The notes under the pieces were generated by a model that made no database searches, was not told the DNA's origin, and saw only the letters and a list, made by a program, of their open reading frames with translations. A stretch of DNA of 64,000 nt from Polyangiaceae bacterium (GTDB lineage: Bacteria > Myxococcota_A > Polyangia > Polyangiales > Polyangiaceae). The stretch lies in assembly GCA_016719945.1 (NCBI GenBank), contig JADJYE010000002.1, forward strand, positions 558,001 to 622,000, read 5' to 3'. Shown here piece after piece: positions 24,520-32,222 of this stretch. The translations under genes were made by a program, and so were the position numbers. Position 1 is the first letter of the stretch; every line of letters begins with the position of its first letter.

Positions 24520-25546
24520 GACCTGCTTCGGCGCGCTGTGCGCCCTCGTCGTCGCGCTGAGCGCAAGCTCTGCGCTATCGGCCGAGCCGACCGCGGCCGA
24601 GCGCGAGGAGGCCAAGCGCGCGTACACGGCCGCCAAGAAGCTCTCCAAAGAGGGCAAGTCGGAGGCGGCGCTCGTCCTGTTTCGGCGCGCGCACGAGCTC
24701 GCGCCCACGCCGGTCACGCGGCTCGATCTCGCGCGTGCCCTCGACGCCAGCGGCAAGCTGGTCGAGGCGCATCAGCTCGCCGTGACGGTGGCCGCGATGC
24801 CCACCACCAAGACGGAGACGAAGAAGAGCCAGCTGGCGCGCGAGGAGGCGGCGGCGCTCGCCCCGCTGCTCGAGGCGCGCCTGCCGAAGATCACGTTCAC
24901 GATCGAGCCGGCGGGGGTCGAGCCAGAAGTTGCCGTCGACGGTGCGGCGCTGAGCAAAGAGCTGCTCACCCAGGAGCTCCCGCTCGACCCCGGCGAACAC
25001 AAGGTCTCCGCGCGCAGTGGCGGCCAGCGGGTCGAGCGGACGCTCACCCTCGCGGAGGGGGAGCGGAGCGCCGTGGTGCTCGCGTTCGTGGTCAGCAGCG
25101 CGCCCGTCGAGCCACCCCCCGTCGAGCCGAAGCCCCTCGAGCCCGAGCTGCCCCCCACGCAGCCGAAGCTCCCGCCACCTTCCGTCGAGCCGCCTCCAGC
25201 GACCGACGACGGCCTCACGCCGGTCGTGCCCGTCGCGTTCGCGACCGCGGGGGTCGCGCTGCTCACCGGGGCGATCACCGGCGGCGTGGCGCTCTCGCAG
25301 GTCAGCGACCTGGAGGCTGGGTGCCCCGGCGGCTTCTGCCCTCCGGCGCAGCACGATCTGCTGTCGACCCACCGAGCCCTCACCACCACCTCGACCGTCG
25401 CCTTTTCCATCGGCGGGGCGGCGGCCGTGGTCGGCGGCGTCGCTTGGATCATCGACGCCGCGACCTCGTCGACTGGCGCGCCGCGTTCGTCGCTCGAGCT
25501 CCGATGGACCGGCACAGGGGTTGCTTTGTCAGGCGCGCTACCATGA
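24506..25546 (+). CDS. Exported TPR/PEGA-like protein with C-terminal membrane segments
   Basis: The product is 346 residues. A signal peptide (ALCALVVALSASSALSAE) is followed by a TPR-like helical pair (REEAKRAYTAAKKLSKEGKS, then LFRRAHELAPTPVTRLDLAR). A PEGA-type beta module follows (ITFTIEPAGVEPEVAVDGAA to LDPGEHKVSARSGGQRVERT). A Pro-rich linker leads to two hydrophobic segments around residues 245-320. This arrangement is very common beside Ser/Thr kinases in myxobacteria and probably forms an envelope scaffold or sensor for the kinase. Its start lies inside the end of the kinase gene and its stop overlaps the following lipoprotein (ATGA), so the three are translationally coupled. Confidence 0.65.
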   Translation: MPSSKTCFGALCALVVALSASSALSAEPTAAEREEAKRAYTAAKKLSKEGKSEAALVLFRRAHELAPTPVTRLDLARALDASGKLVEAHQLAVTVAAMPTTKTETKKSQLAREEAAALAPLLEARLPKITFTIEPAGVEPEVAVDGAALSKELLTQELPLDPGEHKVSARSGGQRVERTLTLAEGERSAVVLAFVVSSAPVEPPPVEPKPLEPELPPTQPKLPPPSVEPPPATDDGLTPVVPVAFATAGVALLTGAITGGVALSQVSDLEAGCPGGFCPPAQHDLLSTHRALTTTSTVAFSIGGAAAVVGGVAWIIDAATSSTGAPRSSLELRWTGTGVALSGALP

Positions 25547-25965
25547 CCACGAACCCTCGCCTCTCTGGCCTCCTCGCCCTGACCCTCGTCGCCGGCTGCG
25601 CCAACGTCATCGGCACGAGCGACTACGAGCCGTGTGAAGCGGAGAGCTGCCCAGCGGGCGGCGCCGGAGCGGGCGGCGCCGGCGGGTCGGGCCCCTCCTG
25701 CTTCAACGTCACGATGAACGTGAGCGGCAGCGTGAAGGTCCACATCGAGACCCCGGACGTCGACTTCGACTCCGAGTCACCCGGCCCCATCTGTCTGCCT
25801 GCAGGCTCCATCACCGCGAACGCCGAGTGCGATCAGGGCGGTGGGGACGATCCCCCGGTCGTCGTCTCATGGGGCAACGACCTGTGTAGCGTCGACGCGG
25901 CGTCGTGCACGTTCACGCTCTTGGACCCGGAGACCTTCACCGTGTCTGCGCCGAGCTGCCAGTAG
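25543..25965 (+). CDS. Small lipoprotein, unknown function
   Basis: The product is 140 residues. The lipobox is TLVAGC, then a Gly/Ala-rich spacer with Cys residues (YEPCEAESCPAGG) and a compact domain with further Cys (CFNVTMNVSGSVKVHIET to CTFTLLDPETFTVSAPSC). The paired Cys suggest disulfides in the periplasm or on the cell surface. I do not recognise the domain. The start overlaps the stop of the preceding TPR/PEGA gene. The sigma54 activator follows after 62 bases, so this may be the last gene of the kinase operon. Confidence 0.55.
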   Translation: MTTNPRLSGLLALTLVAGCANVIGTSDYEPCEAESCPAGGAGAGGAGGSGPSCFNVTMNVSGSVKVHIETPDVDFDSESPGPICLPAGSITANAECDQGGGDDPPVVVSWGNDLCSVDAASCTFTLLDPETFTVSAPSCQ

Positions 25966-26027
25966 ACGCGCCCGCTCTTCCGCTTCCGGGCAGGGCAGGG
26001 GGCGGGACCCGGTATCATGTGAGCGAG

Positions 26028-27701
26028 ATGGGTCGCACAGGCTCCGACGAGACGGTCGACCACGCGTTCCAGGCGGTCCGCGCGGCCCCCGACTATTGCT
26101 TGTCGATCGTGCGCGAGGGCAGGGCTCCCTTCACGATCGTGCTGCCGGCTGGGGCGCTGAGCGTCGGCCGAGAGGCCCAGGCGGACCTGTGCCTCAAGAG
26201 CCGCTCGCTCTCACGGCTGCACTTCGCCGTCGCCGTGGCTCACGACGGCGTGACCGTGCGCGATCTCGGCTCGAGGAACGGGACGTTCGTCGACGGAGCG
26301 CCGATCGCCGACGCGCCGGCGCCGCTGACCGTCGGGGCGGAGGTCGTCGCGGGCGACGTTCATTCGACGCTCCTGCGGCGGGCGAACCTTCCTCATGGCG
26401 CGCGACCGTTCGTGTCGCTCGCTGGGCTCGAGTCCCAGCTCCCCACCTCGCTCGCCACCCATGTCGCCGCGCTCGAGCTCGAGCCGGCTGTCGACGCCTC
26501 GCCCGCTGCGCTGCAGGTGCTCTCGCAGCTGCCTCCAGACGCCACGCTCGCGATCGTCTCGGACGACACGCTGCTCGTCGCGGCCTCGTCGACCACGCTC
26601 GAGTGGCTTCGGGGCGCGCTCGGCCCGCGCGCTCGGCGCTTCGTCGTCCGGCCCATCGATCGCGTGAGCGGCGCGACGGCGCTGTTGCGCGAGCTCGAGG
26701 CCCCTGGGGCCGTGCCCCCTGAACAGGACGACCTACCGCCCGCCTTTCGCTACCCGTCGCTGCGCCCCCTCCACGACACGCTCCGGAAGATCGCGCCTCG
26801 CGGCATCAGCGTGCTGGTCCACGGCGAGACAGGCACCGGCAAGGAGGTCGTGGCCCGGGAGCTCCACCGCCTGAGCCGCCGGTCGGGCCCGCTCGTCGCG
26901 GTCAACACGGCGGCGCTGCCCGAGACGTTGATCGAGAGCGAGCTCTTCGGCCACGAGCGCGGCGCGTTCTCGGGCGCGCAAGCGGCGAAGGCGGGGCTCA
27001 TCGAGTCGTCGGATCGCGGCACCTTGTTCCTCGACGAGATCGGGGAGCTGTCGCTGCCTCTGCAGGCGAAGCTGCTGCGCGTGCTCGAGGACCAGAGCGT
27101 GCGGCGCGTCGGCGCGACCAGCGAGCGCAAGATCGATCTGCGCGTGGTCGCCGCGACCCATCAAGATCTCGAGGCGCTCGCCCGCGAGAAGAAGTTTCGC
27201 CAGGATCTGCTCTACCGGCTGAACGGCGCGGTCGTCACGTTGCCCCCGTTGCGTGAGCGCCGCGGCGAGATTGGCCCCCTCGCGCAGCGCCTCGCCGCCG
27301 ACCTGAGTGGCGAGCGCTCCGCCGCTCCGCCATCCATCGATCCCGCGGCGATCGCTGCCCTCGAGGCCTACGCGTGGCCCGGCAACGTGCGCGAGCTCAA
27401 GCACGTCCTCGAGCGCGCGCTGGCGTTCGCGGACGACGGCGTCGTGAGGCTCGAGCACCTGCCGGCGACCGTCGCGGGGAGCGCGGGTCCGTCGGTTCAC
27501 GCGGGCGCTGCCGCTGCCGCTGCCGCCTCTGCGCCGGCCGCCGGCGACGTACGCTCGACCGTCCGGGACTTCGAACGCGATCGGATCCTCGACGCGCTTC
27601 GCCAGACGGGGGGCAATCGCACGCGCGCCGCGGAGCTCTTGGGGCTGCCGCGGCGCACGCTGGTCTACAAGCTGTCGAAGCTGAAGCTCGACGAGGAGTG
27701 A
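26028..27701 (+). CDS. FHA-domain sigma54-dependent transcriptional activator
   Basis: The product is 557 residues. An N-terminal FHA domain at about residues 40-115 has LSVGREAQADLCLKSRSLSR followed by HFAVAV and LGSRNGTFVDG, so it should bind phospho-Thr peptides made by a Ser/Thr kinase. The AAA+ core has Walker A GETGTGKE (about 266), the sigma54-contact loop as GAFSGA (about 310-316, usually GAFTGA), Walker B TLFLDEIGEL and the R-finger region. A Fis-type helix-turn-helix closes the protein (GGNRTRAAELLGLPRRTLVY). Its place after a kinase operon suggests that the kinase controls it. The ATG at 26028 is preferred; the frame is open upstream but reads through the lipoprotein gene. Confidence 0.9.
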   Translation: MGRTGSDETVDHAFQAVRAAPDYCLSIVREGRAPFTIVLPAGALSVGREAQADLCLKSRSLSRLHFAVAVAHDGVTVRDLGSRNGTFVDGAPIADAPAPLTVGAEVVAGDVHSTLLRRANLPHGARPFVSLAGLESQLPTSLATHVAALELEPAVDASPAALQVLSQLPPDATLAIVSDDTLLVAASSTTLEWLRGALGPRARRFVVRPIDRVSGATALLRELEAPGAVPPEQDDLPPAFRYPSLRPLHDTLRKIAPRGISVLVHGETGTGKEVVARELHRLSRRSGPLVAVNTAALPETLIESELFGHERGAFSGAQAAKAGLIESSDRGTLFLDEIGELSLPLQAKLLRVLEDQSVRRVGATSERKIDLRVVAATHQDLEALAREKKFRQDLLYRLNGAVVTLPPLRERRGEIGPLAQRLAADLSGERSAAPPSIDPAAIAALEAYAWPGNVRELKHVLERALAFADDGVVRLEHLPATVAGSAGPSVHAGAAAAAAASAPAAGDVRSTVRDFERDRILDALRQTGGNRTRAAELLGLPRRTLVYKLSKLKLDEE

Positions 27702-27708
27702 CCGGGCC

Positions 27709-28203
27709 TCAGCCCTGGCCTTCGCCGCCCTCGCCGCCGCCGCCCTCCCCGTCGTTGGGCTCGGGATCTTCGGCGCCGTGCTCGCACTCGCCTGCCAAGC
27801 AGAGCTCGCCCGCGGGGCAGTCGGCGTCGGTGGCGCAGGCGTCCTCGACCCCATCGCCGCCGTGCGGCTTGCACAGCCCGTCCTCGCACTCGAGGTCGAG
27901 GCCGCAGTCGGCGTCGACCCCGCACTGGGCTCCGACGGCGTCGTCGCCGCCCGCGCCGTCATCTCCACCCACGCCGTCGTCACCACCTGCGCCGTCGTCG
28001 CCGCCCGCGCCGTCGTCGCCGCCGTGGAGCTTGCAGATGGAGTCGTCGCACTCCTCACCCGCGAGGCAGTCCGCGTCGACCGAGCAGGAGAGGCCGCTGC
28101 CTTCGATCGCCTGCGACTGGTCACCGAAGACATCCGAAGGAGCGTTGCAAGCCACGAGCAACGAGGCACCGAGCAGCGAAAGAACCGTGAGAGAGGTCGT
28201 CAT
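27709..28203 (-). CDS. Cys-rich lipoprotein with GGDD-type tandem repeats
   Basis: The product is 164 residues. The lipobox is ASLLVAC. Three short Cys-rich modules follow the pattern C-x-x-D-A-D-C-x-x-G-x-x-C-x-x-x-x-C, seen in CSVDADCLAGEECDDSIC, CGVDADCGLDLECEDGLC and CATDADCPAGELCLAGEC. Between the first two lies an acidic spacer of about five copies of GGDDGA/V, and the C-terminus is a Gly/Glu-rich tail. Such Dickkopf/EGF-like Cys modules are frequent on myxobacterial surface lipoproteins and are thought to be structural. The repeat tract (about 27940-28025) is likely to vary in copy number between strains. It is divergent from the MYXO-CTERM-like gene and convergent with the sigma54 activator. 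Confidence 0.65.
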   Translation of the reverse strand: MTTSLTVLSLLGASLLVACNAPSDVFGDQSQAIEGSGLSCSVDADCLAGEECDDSICKLHGGDDGAGGDDGAGGDDGVGGDDGAGGDDAVGAQCGVDADCGLDLECEDGLCKPHGGDGVEDACATDADCPAGELCLAGECEHGAEDPEPNDGEGGGGEGGEGQG

Positions 28204-28290
28204 GCCCAGCGACACAGCAGAGGTCGTGCCAGCAGCCAGCCCCAGCGAATTCGCGCTCTTTCCCCGAGCTTTGTCCCGGCGGCGGCGAGC

Positions 28291-28334
28291 GTGAGCAACG
28301 AGCTGCCGGCGATGGCCGGCAAGCTGTTGCTCAC
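28291..28334. repeat. Near-perfect 19-bp inverted repeat in a divergent intergenic region
   Basis: GTGAGCAAC (28291-28299) pairs with GTTGCTCAC (28326-28334). Inside, AGCT pairs with AGCT and GCCGGC with GCCGGC around a 4-base loop (GATG), with one bulged base on each side. It lies between two divergently transcribed surface-protein genes, 87 bases from one start and 77 from the other. An operator or an RNA hairpin would both fit. Confidence 0.6.
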
Positions 28335-28411
28335 GGCGTCCCTGCTTCCGCCGAAAGAAGCGCGTCGGCGGGGCGCGAGCCCTCGGCACGGTCCTTGTTG
28401 GGAGCCTCGGC

Positions 28412-28771
28412 ATGAAGACCTCCTTCCTGCTCACGACTCTGCTCTCTGCCGCCGTCACTTTCGTGCCCGCCCTCTCGTATGCCGACGACGCCGACAAGGC
28501 CGCCTGCGTCGACCTCGACGAGGGCGACGACTGCACGCGAGGAGACGGCGGCCCCGGGGTGTGCATCCCCGACGAGAGCGATCCCGACGTCCTCACCTGC
28601 GACGACGACCCCTCGGAGGACGGCGGCGGGGGCGGTTCTTCCAGCGACTCCGGTGGGGCAGGCTGCGCGATCGGCTCGGGCCCCAGCGGCGCGCCGCTCT
28701 TGGCGGTCGTCGGGGTCGCCCTGGCCGCCGCCGGGCTGGGGAGCCGGCGGCGCCGCCACCCGCGGGCGTGA
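28412..28771 (+). CDS. Small secreted protein with MYXO-CTERM-like sorting tail
   Basis: The product is 119 residues. A signal peptide (KTSFLLTTLLSAAVTFVPAL, then SYADDADKAA) is followed by a short acidic Cys-containing domain and a Gly/Ser linker. The tail has the three parts of a C-terminal sorting signal: a Cys motif (GGAGCAIGSG), a hydrophobic helix (APLLAVVGVALAAAGLG) and an Arg cluster (SRRRRHP). This matches the MYXO-CTERM architecture, in which an intramembrane protease removes the tail and the Cys side may become lipid-modified and surface-displayed. A candidate protease is encoded at 53346. Function of the mature 60-residue domain is unknown. Confidence 0.65.
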   Translation: MKTSFLLTTLLSAAVTFVPALSYADDADKAACVDLDEGDDCTRGDGGPGVCIPDESDPDVLTCDDDPSEDGGGGGSSSDSGGAGCAIGSGPSGAPLLAVVGVALAAAGLGSRRRRHPRA

Positions 28772-28885
28772 CCCCGGCTTGATTAAACGAGCGCGCCGCC
28801 CGTCCAACCCGGTTGGGTCGACTCGCCGGAGCCTTTTCAAACCCGCAAGGCTCGGCTATCGCTTCAGGACAAGGAGAACTCTGGC

Positions 28886-29683
28886 ATGAAGGGCGACGCT
28901 CTCTCCCACCTCGCCGCGCGGCGGCAAGTGCTCAAGGCGACGGCCGCGGGCTTCGGCCTGTGGGCGACCTCGGGTCTTCTCATCGCGCGCGATGCCCAGG
29001 CCGACGAAAAGGGCGACAAGGTGCTCGCCGCGGTCGACGCCGCCGTCTTCAAGTCGAAGACGCAGGTCATCGAGTACGACGGCACCATCAAGACGCCCGA
29101 CAAGCCGGACCGCAAGCTGTCGCTGCGCGTCATGATGAAGGGCGACAAGCGCTTCAGCGAGTTCCTCGCGCCGAGCGACGTCAAGGGCACCAAGGTGCTC
29201 ATCCTCTCGCCCTCGCAGATGTACGTCTACCTGCCGGCGTTCAAGAAGGTCCGCCGCATCGCGAGCCACGTGACCGACCAAGGCTTCATGGGGATGAACT
29301 TCACCCAGGACGAGATGTCGATCACGAGCTACGGCAAGATGTACTCGGCCACGGTCGCGAGCGACGACGGCAAGGTCGTGAAGCTCGTCATGACCGCCAA
29401 GAAGGACAGCGAAGCACCCTACCCCAAGGTGGAGATGTGGCTCGAAAAGGCGCGCAACCTGCCGACCGAGGTGAAGTACTACTCGGACACCGGCGCGCAC
29501 CTCAAGACCGAGACCCGCCTCAACTACACGGTCGAGAAGGAGTGCGCCACGCCGAGCGAGCTCAAGATGGTCGACCACACCAAGAACAACATGTCGACCA
29601 CGCTGGTGCGCAAGGCGCTCCAGATCAACACCGATATCCCCGACTCGCGGTTCACGAAGCGCGCCCTCGAAGAAGGCACCTGA
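28886..29683 (+). CDS. LolA-like outer membrane lipoprotein-sorting protein
   Basis: The product is 265 residues. The leader carries a twin-arginine-type motif (AARRQVLKATAAGFGLW), which suggests export in folded form through Tat. The mature part matches the LolA-like family known from Treponema TP_0789. Typical blocks are YDGTIKTPDKPDRKLSLRVM, FLAPSDVKGTKVLIL, MYVYLPAFKKVRRIASH and GMNFTQDEMS. These proteins have the open beta-sheet cradle that carries lipids or lipoproteins across the periplasm. A DUF1302 protein follows after 137 bases, a known pairing. A good ribosome site (AAGGAG) precedes the ATG. Confidence 0.82.
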   Translation: MKGDALSHLAARRQVLKATAAGFGLWATSGLLIARDAQADEKGDKVLAAVDAAVFKSKTQVIEYDGTIKTPDKPDRKLSLRVMMKGDKRFSEFLAPSDVKGTKVLILSPSQMYVYLPAFKKVRRIASHVTDQGFMGMNFTQDEMSITSYGKMYSATVASDDGKVVKLVMTAKKDSEAPYPKVEMWLEKARNLPTEVKYYSDTGAHLKTETRLNYTVEKECATPSELKMVDHTKNNMSTTLVRKALQINTDIPDSRFTKRALEEGT

Positions 29684-29694
29684 GCTCATTTGCT

Positions 29695-29726
29695 TCTCGC
29701 GCGCCCGCTAGCGCGGGGCCCTTCGG
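29695..29726 (+). repeat. Dispersed GC-rich intergenic element, copy A
   Basis: TCTCGCGC, then GCCCGCTAG and CGCGGGGCCCTTCGG. The same sequence, with two inserted bases and one substitution, recurs at 50101-50134. Both copies lie directly after a stop codon on the plus strand. The core CCCGC/GCGGG can form a short hairpin. Confidence 0.6.
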
Positions 29727-29757
29727 AGGTCACGCGCTTCGGCGCGCGTGACCTCCG
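29724..29757 (+). terminator. Long hairpin after the LolA-like gene
   Basis: The 13-base arms at 29725-29737 and 29744-29756 are perfectly complementary, extended by a C-G pair at 29724/29757, around a 6-base loop. No T-run follows, so it may end transcription weakly or protect the 3' end of the mRNA. Confidence 0.55.
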
Positions 29758-29820
29758 GCGCAAGGGTCGGGGAAATAGCCGCGCCGCGCTCTTCTTTCGT
29801 TTGGTAGCCTCCCGGGCACG

Positions 29821-31587
29821 ATGCCCAGCCGCCGCGCCACGACCTTCGCCGTCGCCGCTGCTTCGACCGCGTGCGTGCTCGCCCACGCGCCCGTCGCCCA
29901 CGCCCAGGACGGTGACGGCCCGCAGTGGGAGAAGCAGATCCGCATCGAGAGCGATCTCCGCTTCAGGCTCGAGGACGCGGCCTTGGGCGACGTCTTCACC
30001 CGTCGCACGCTGCACCAGGGCGTCGAGCGCAACCAGAACACCCTCAGCACGAAGCTCTCGGTCGGCTGGGAGAACCTGCGCGCCGTGGCCCAGGCCGACC
30101 TCGTGTTGTACGGCTACCAGGACCAGATCAACGGGCTCGAGGGCCTCAACGACGTCGAGCAGCTCCAGCCGTACCGCATCGATATCAACGAGCTGTACAT
30201 CCAGGTGAAGGACCTGATCGTCGATGGCTTCGACGTGCGGCTCGGCCAGCAGATCGTGCAGTGGGGCGTCGGCGATCAGTTCAACCCGACGAACAACCTC
30301 AACGCCGACGATCTCATCGACCCCCTGCTGTTCGGCAAGCAGCAGGGCAATTTCATGCTGCGCGGCGACTTCTGGGTCACCGACGACTTCAGCCTGCAGG
30401 GCGTGCTCGTGCCCCTGTTCAAGGCAGCGCGCCTGCCGCAGTCGGCCCAGCTCCAGCTGCTCGCGCTCGATCGGTTGCCGATCCTCAACGATGCCTTGCG
30501 CTGGCGCCTCGCGGTGGAGAAGTCGGTCGCGCTCGGCGCCCTGAAGACCCCGACGGCGGTCGATCAGGTCACCGTGGTGCAGCCCGATCCCGAGTTCGAG
30601 AACATGCAGGCGGGCTTTCGCATGGCCGGCACCCTCGCCGAGCAAGACTGGTCGCTGTCGTACTTCAACGGGCGCACCGACTTCCCGGTCCCCCTGCGAA
30701 ACCACACCAAGCAGAGCGACAAGGCGATCTGCACCGAGAAGGGCAACTGCTCGACCGGCGTGCTGCTCATCGACACGACCCTGTATTTTCCGAAGATGCA
30801 CGTGTACGGGCTCAACCTCGCCGGCGAGTTCAACCCGTTCAAGGCGCTCGACCCCAACATCGGCGGCATCGGCTACCGCCTCGAGGGCGCGCTCGTCGTC
30901 CCGCAGGAGGCGAAGCTCACGCTCAGCAACGACGCCATCTCGCTCGGTGGCTTCAACATCCCCGAGGGCGAATACGACTACGACGCCGACGGCAACCCCG
31001 GCGGGGACGCGCCGCTCGTCGTCACCGACCAGCCGTTCCTCAAGTGGGTGCTCGGTCTCGACTACACGTTCGGCTCGAGCGGCCTATACATGAACGCGAT
31101 GTGGGTCCACGGCTTCGTCGACGAGTATGGCGCCGGCGACTGGATGTTCGATGGCCGCTCGGTCCGCCTGGGCGAGACGGTCGGTGATCGAGCCGATCTC
31201 GCGTCGCTCGCTCAGTGCGCCATCGCCCAAGACGGAGAGCTGTGCGCGCGGGAGATCCTGCGCCCGCGCCAGGGCGACTTCGTGATCATCGGCTTCGACT
31301 ACAAGTTCCTCGACGATCAGGCGCTGGCGCGGCTCTTCACCATCCTCGAGATGAGCGGGTACTACGAGTCGACCGTGGTGGACGGCGTGCGCGTCGAGAG
31401 GGCGCTGCATTGGTACACGCCGGAGGGCTTCTCGGCGTCGATCCTCCCCGAGTTCTCTTACAACTTCGGCAACGGCCTCGAGCTCGGCGCGGGCGCGCTG
31501 CTCAACATCGGCAAGGCGTATACGAAGTTCGGCGACCCCGCCGCGGGCGGCTCGCTGGCGTTCATGAAGGCGAAGTACACGCTGTAG
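29821..31587 (+). CDS. DUF1302-family outer membrane protein
   Basis: The product is 588 residues. The signal peptide ends HAPVAHAQDG. The mature protein has the best conserved block of DUF1302, VRLGQQIVQWGVGDQFNPTN followed by LNADDLIDPLLFGKQQGNF. The remainder is rich in alternating strands, and the last residues (SLAFMKAKYTL) are compatible with a beta-barrel end. DUF1302 proteins are usually encoded with RND exporters and LolA-like or DUF1329 proteins and are thought to be the outer membrane part of a lipid or hydrophobic-compound export route. Here the LolA-like gene is directly upstream. The ATG at 29821 opens straight into the signal peptide. Confidence 0.78.
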   Translation: MPSRRATTFAVAAASTACVLAHAPVAHAQDGDGPQWEKQIRIESDLRFRLEDAALGDVFTRRTLHQGVERNQNTLSTKLSVGWENLRAVAQADLVLYGYQDQINGLEGLNDVEQLQPYRIDINELYIQVKDLIVDGFDVRLGQQIVQWGVGDQFNPTNNLNADDLIDPLLFGKQQGNFMLRGDFWVTDDFSLQGVLVPLFKAARLPQSAQLQLLALDRLPILNDALRWRLAVEKSVALGALKTPTAVDQVTVVQPDPEFENMQAGFRMAGTLAEQDWSLSYFNGRTDFPVPLRNHTKQSDKAICTEKGNCSTGVLLIDTTLYFPKMHVYGLNLAGEFNPFKALDPNIGGIGYRLEGALVVPQEAKLTLSNDAISLGGFNIPEGEYDYDADGNPGGDAPLVVTDQPFLKWVLGLDYTFGSSGLYMNAMWVHGFVDEYGAGDWMFDGRSVRLGETVGDRADLASLAQCAIAQDGELCAREILRPRQGDFVIIGFDYKFLDDQALARLFTILEMSGYYESTVVDGVRVERALHWYTPEGFSASILPEFSYNFGNGLELGAGALLNIGKAYTKFGDPAAGGSLAFMKAKYTL

Positions 31588-31604
31588 CGGAGCGACGCTC
31601 GGTC

Positions 31605-31716
31605 GCTCGGTCGGCTGGGGACCCCTCGCCTGCGGCGCTCGCTGCGCGCCGCGCTGGCCGCCCCGCGGTGCGGGCCTCCCGTGCTCGGTCGGCCGGGGAC
31701 CCCTCGCCTGCGGCGC
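31605..31716. repeat. 34-bp direct repeat pair
   Basis: The unit, beginning GCTCGGTCGG and ending CCTCGCCTGCGGCGC, occurs at 31605-31638 and 31683-31716 with one T/C difference. The 44 bases between the copies are not repeated. Confidence 0.7.
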
Positions 31717-31717
31717 G

Positions 31718-31763
31718 TGGGGAGCTCGCCGCGGGCTCCCCAGTCACCCGCTGCGCGGGTGAC
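31718..31763 (+). terminator. Double hairpin downstream of the DUF1302 gene
   Basis: The first hairpin pairs GGGAGC with GCTCCC. The second has perfect 9-base arms, GTCACCCGC and GCGGGTGAC, around TGC. There is no T-run. Given the convergent genes, a two-way terminator role is plausible. Confidence 0.4.
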
Positions 31764-31905
31764 AGCCCGCGCGAGAGCCAAGCCCACAGGCCTCGACGCG
31801 CCTACGGCTCGCCCCAGCCGCCCTCCGCGCGGAAGACCCACCACCGCCGGGCTCCCTTGTGTCGACTGCGGTGACGCTGACGCGGATGGCGCGCAGAGGG
31901 CCGTG

Positions 31906-31992
31906 GCCGCGGCGCGCTCCATTGGGCCCCCACTCTCGGCGACAGCGAGGGCACCCCTCGCCGCAAGGTCCCGCCGAGCTGTCGCCGATTCG
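31906..31992. repeat. 87-bp structured direct repeat, copy 1
   Basis: Identical to 32043-32129. Within the unit TCGGCGACAG (31936-31945) pairs with CTGTCGCCGA (31979-31988), and an inner hairpin pairs CGAGGG with CCCTCG. The unit could therefore fold as a branched hairpin when transcribed. Confidence 0.8.
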
Positions 31993-32042
31993 AGCCAGTC
32001 ACACCCTGCATCCGCCGCTCCGCCACGTTTTTTGTGCGGTTT

Positions 32043-32129
32043 GCCGCGGCGCGCTCCATTGGGCCCCCACTCTCGGCGACAGCGAGGGCACCCCTCGCCG
32101 CAAGGTCCCGCCGAGCTGTCGCCGATTCG
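32043..32129. repeat. 87-bp structured direct repeat, copy 2
   Basis: Exact copy of 31906-31992, 137 bases downstream. The 50 bases between the copies are unrelated and include a run of six T. Confidence 0.8.
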
Positions 32130-32222
32130 CCCCGCGAGCCGGTGGCGCTCGACGCGCTCTCGAAGGCTGAGGCGCTCGCCAGCAAGCTGCCGCGTGGGTA
32201 CCGTCGCCCCCCCCGCGAGGGT

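Larger units (their letters stand above)
31588..32222. other. 635-bp repeat-rich intergenic spacer
   Basis: No credible gene is visible. The spacer holds a 34-bp imperfect direct repeat (31605-31638 and 31683-31716), two strong hairpins (31718-31763) and an exact 87-bp direct repeat (31906-31992 and 32043-32129). It lies between the convergent DUF1302 and IgGFc-type genes, where only termination is required, and looks like a site where small non-coding repeats have accumulated. Confidence 0.7.

Noticed and set aside
31588..32222. CRISPR array
   Set aside because: Only two copies of an 87-bp unit and two of a 34-bp unit, with no regular spacers and no cas genes.
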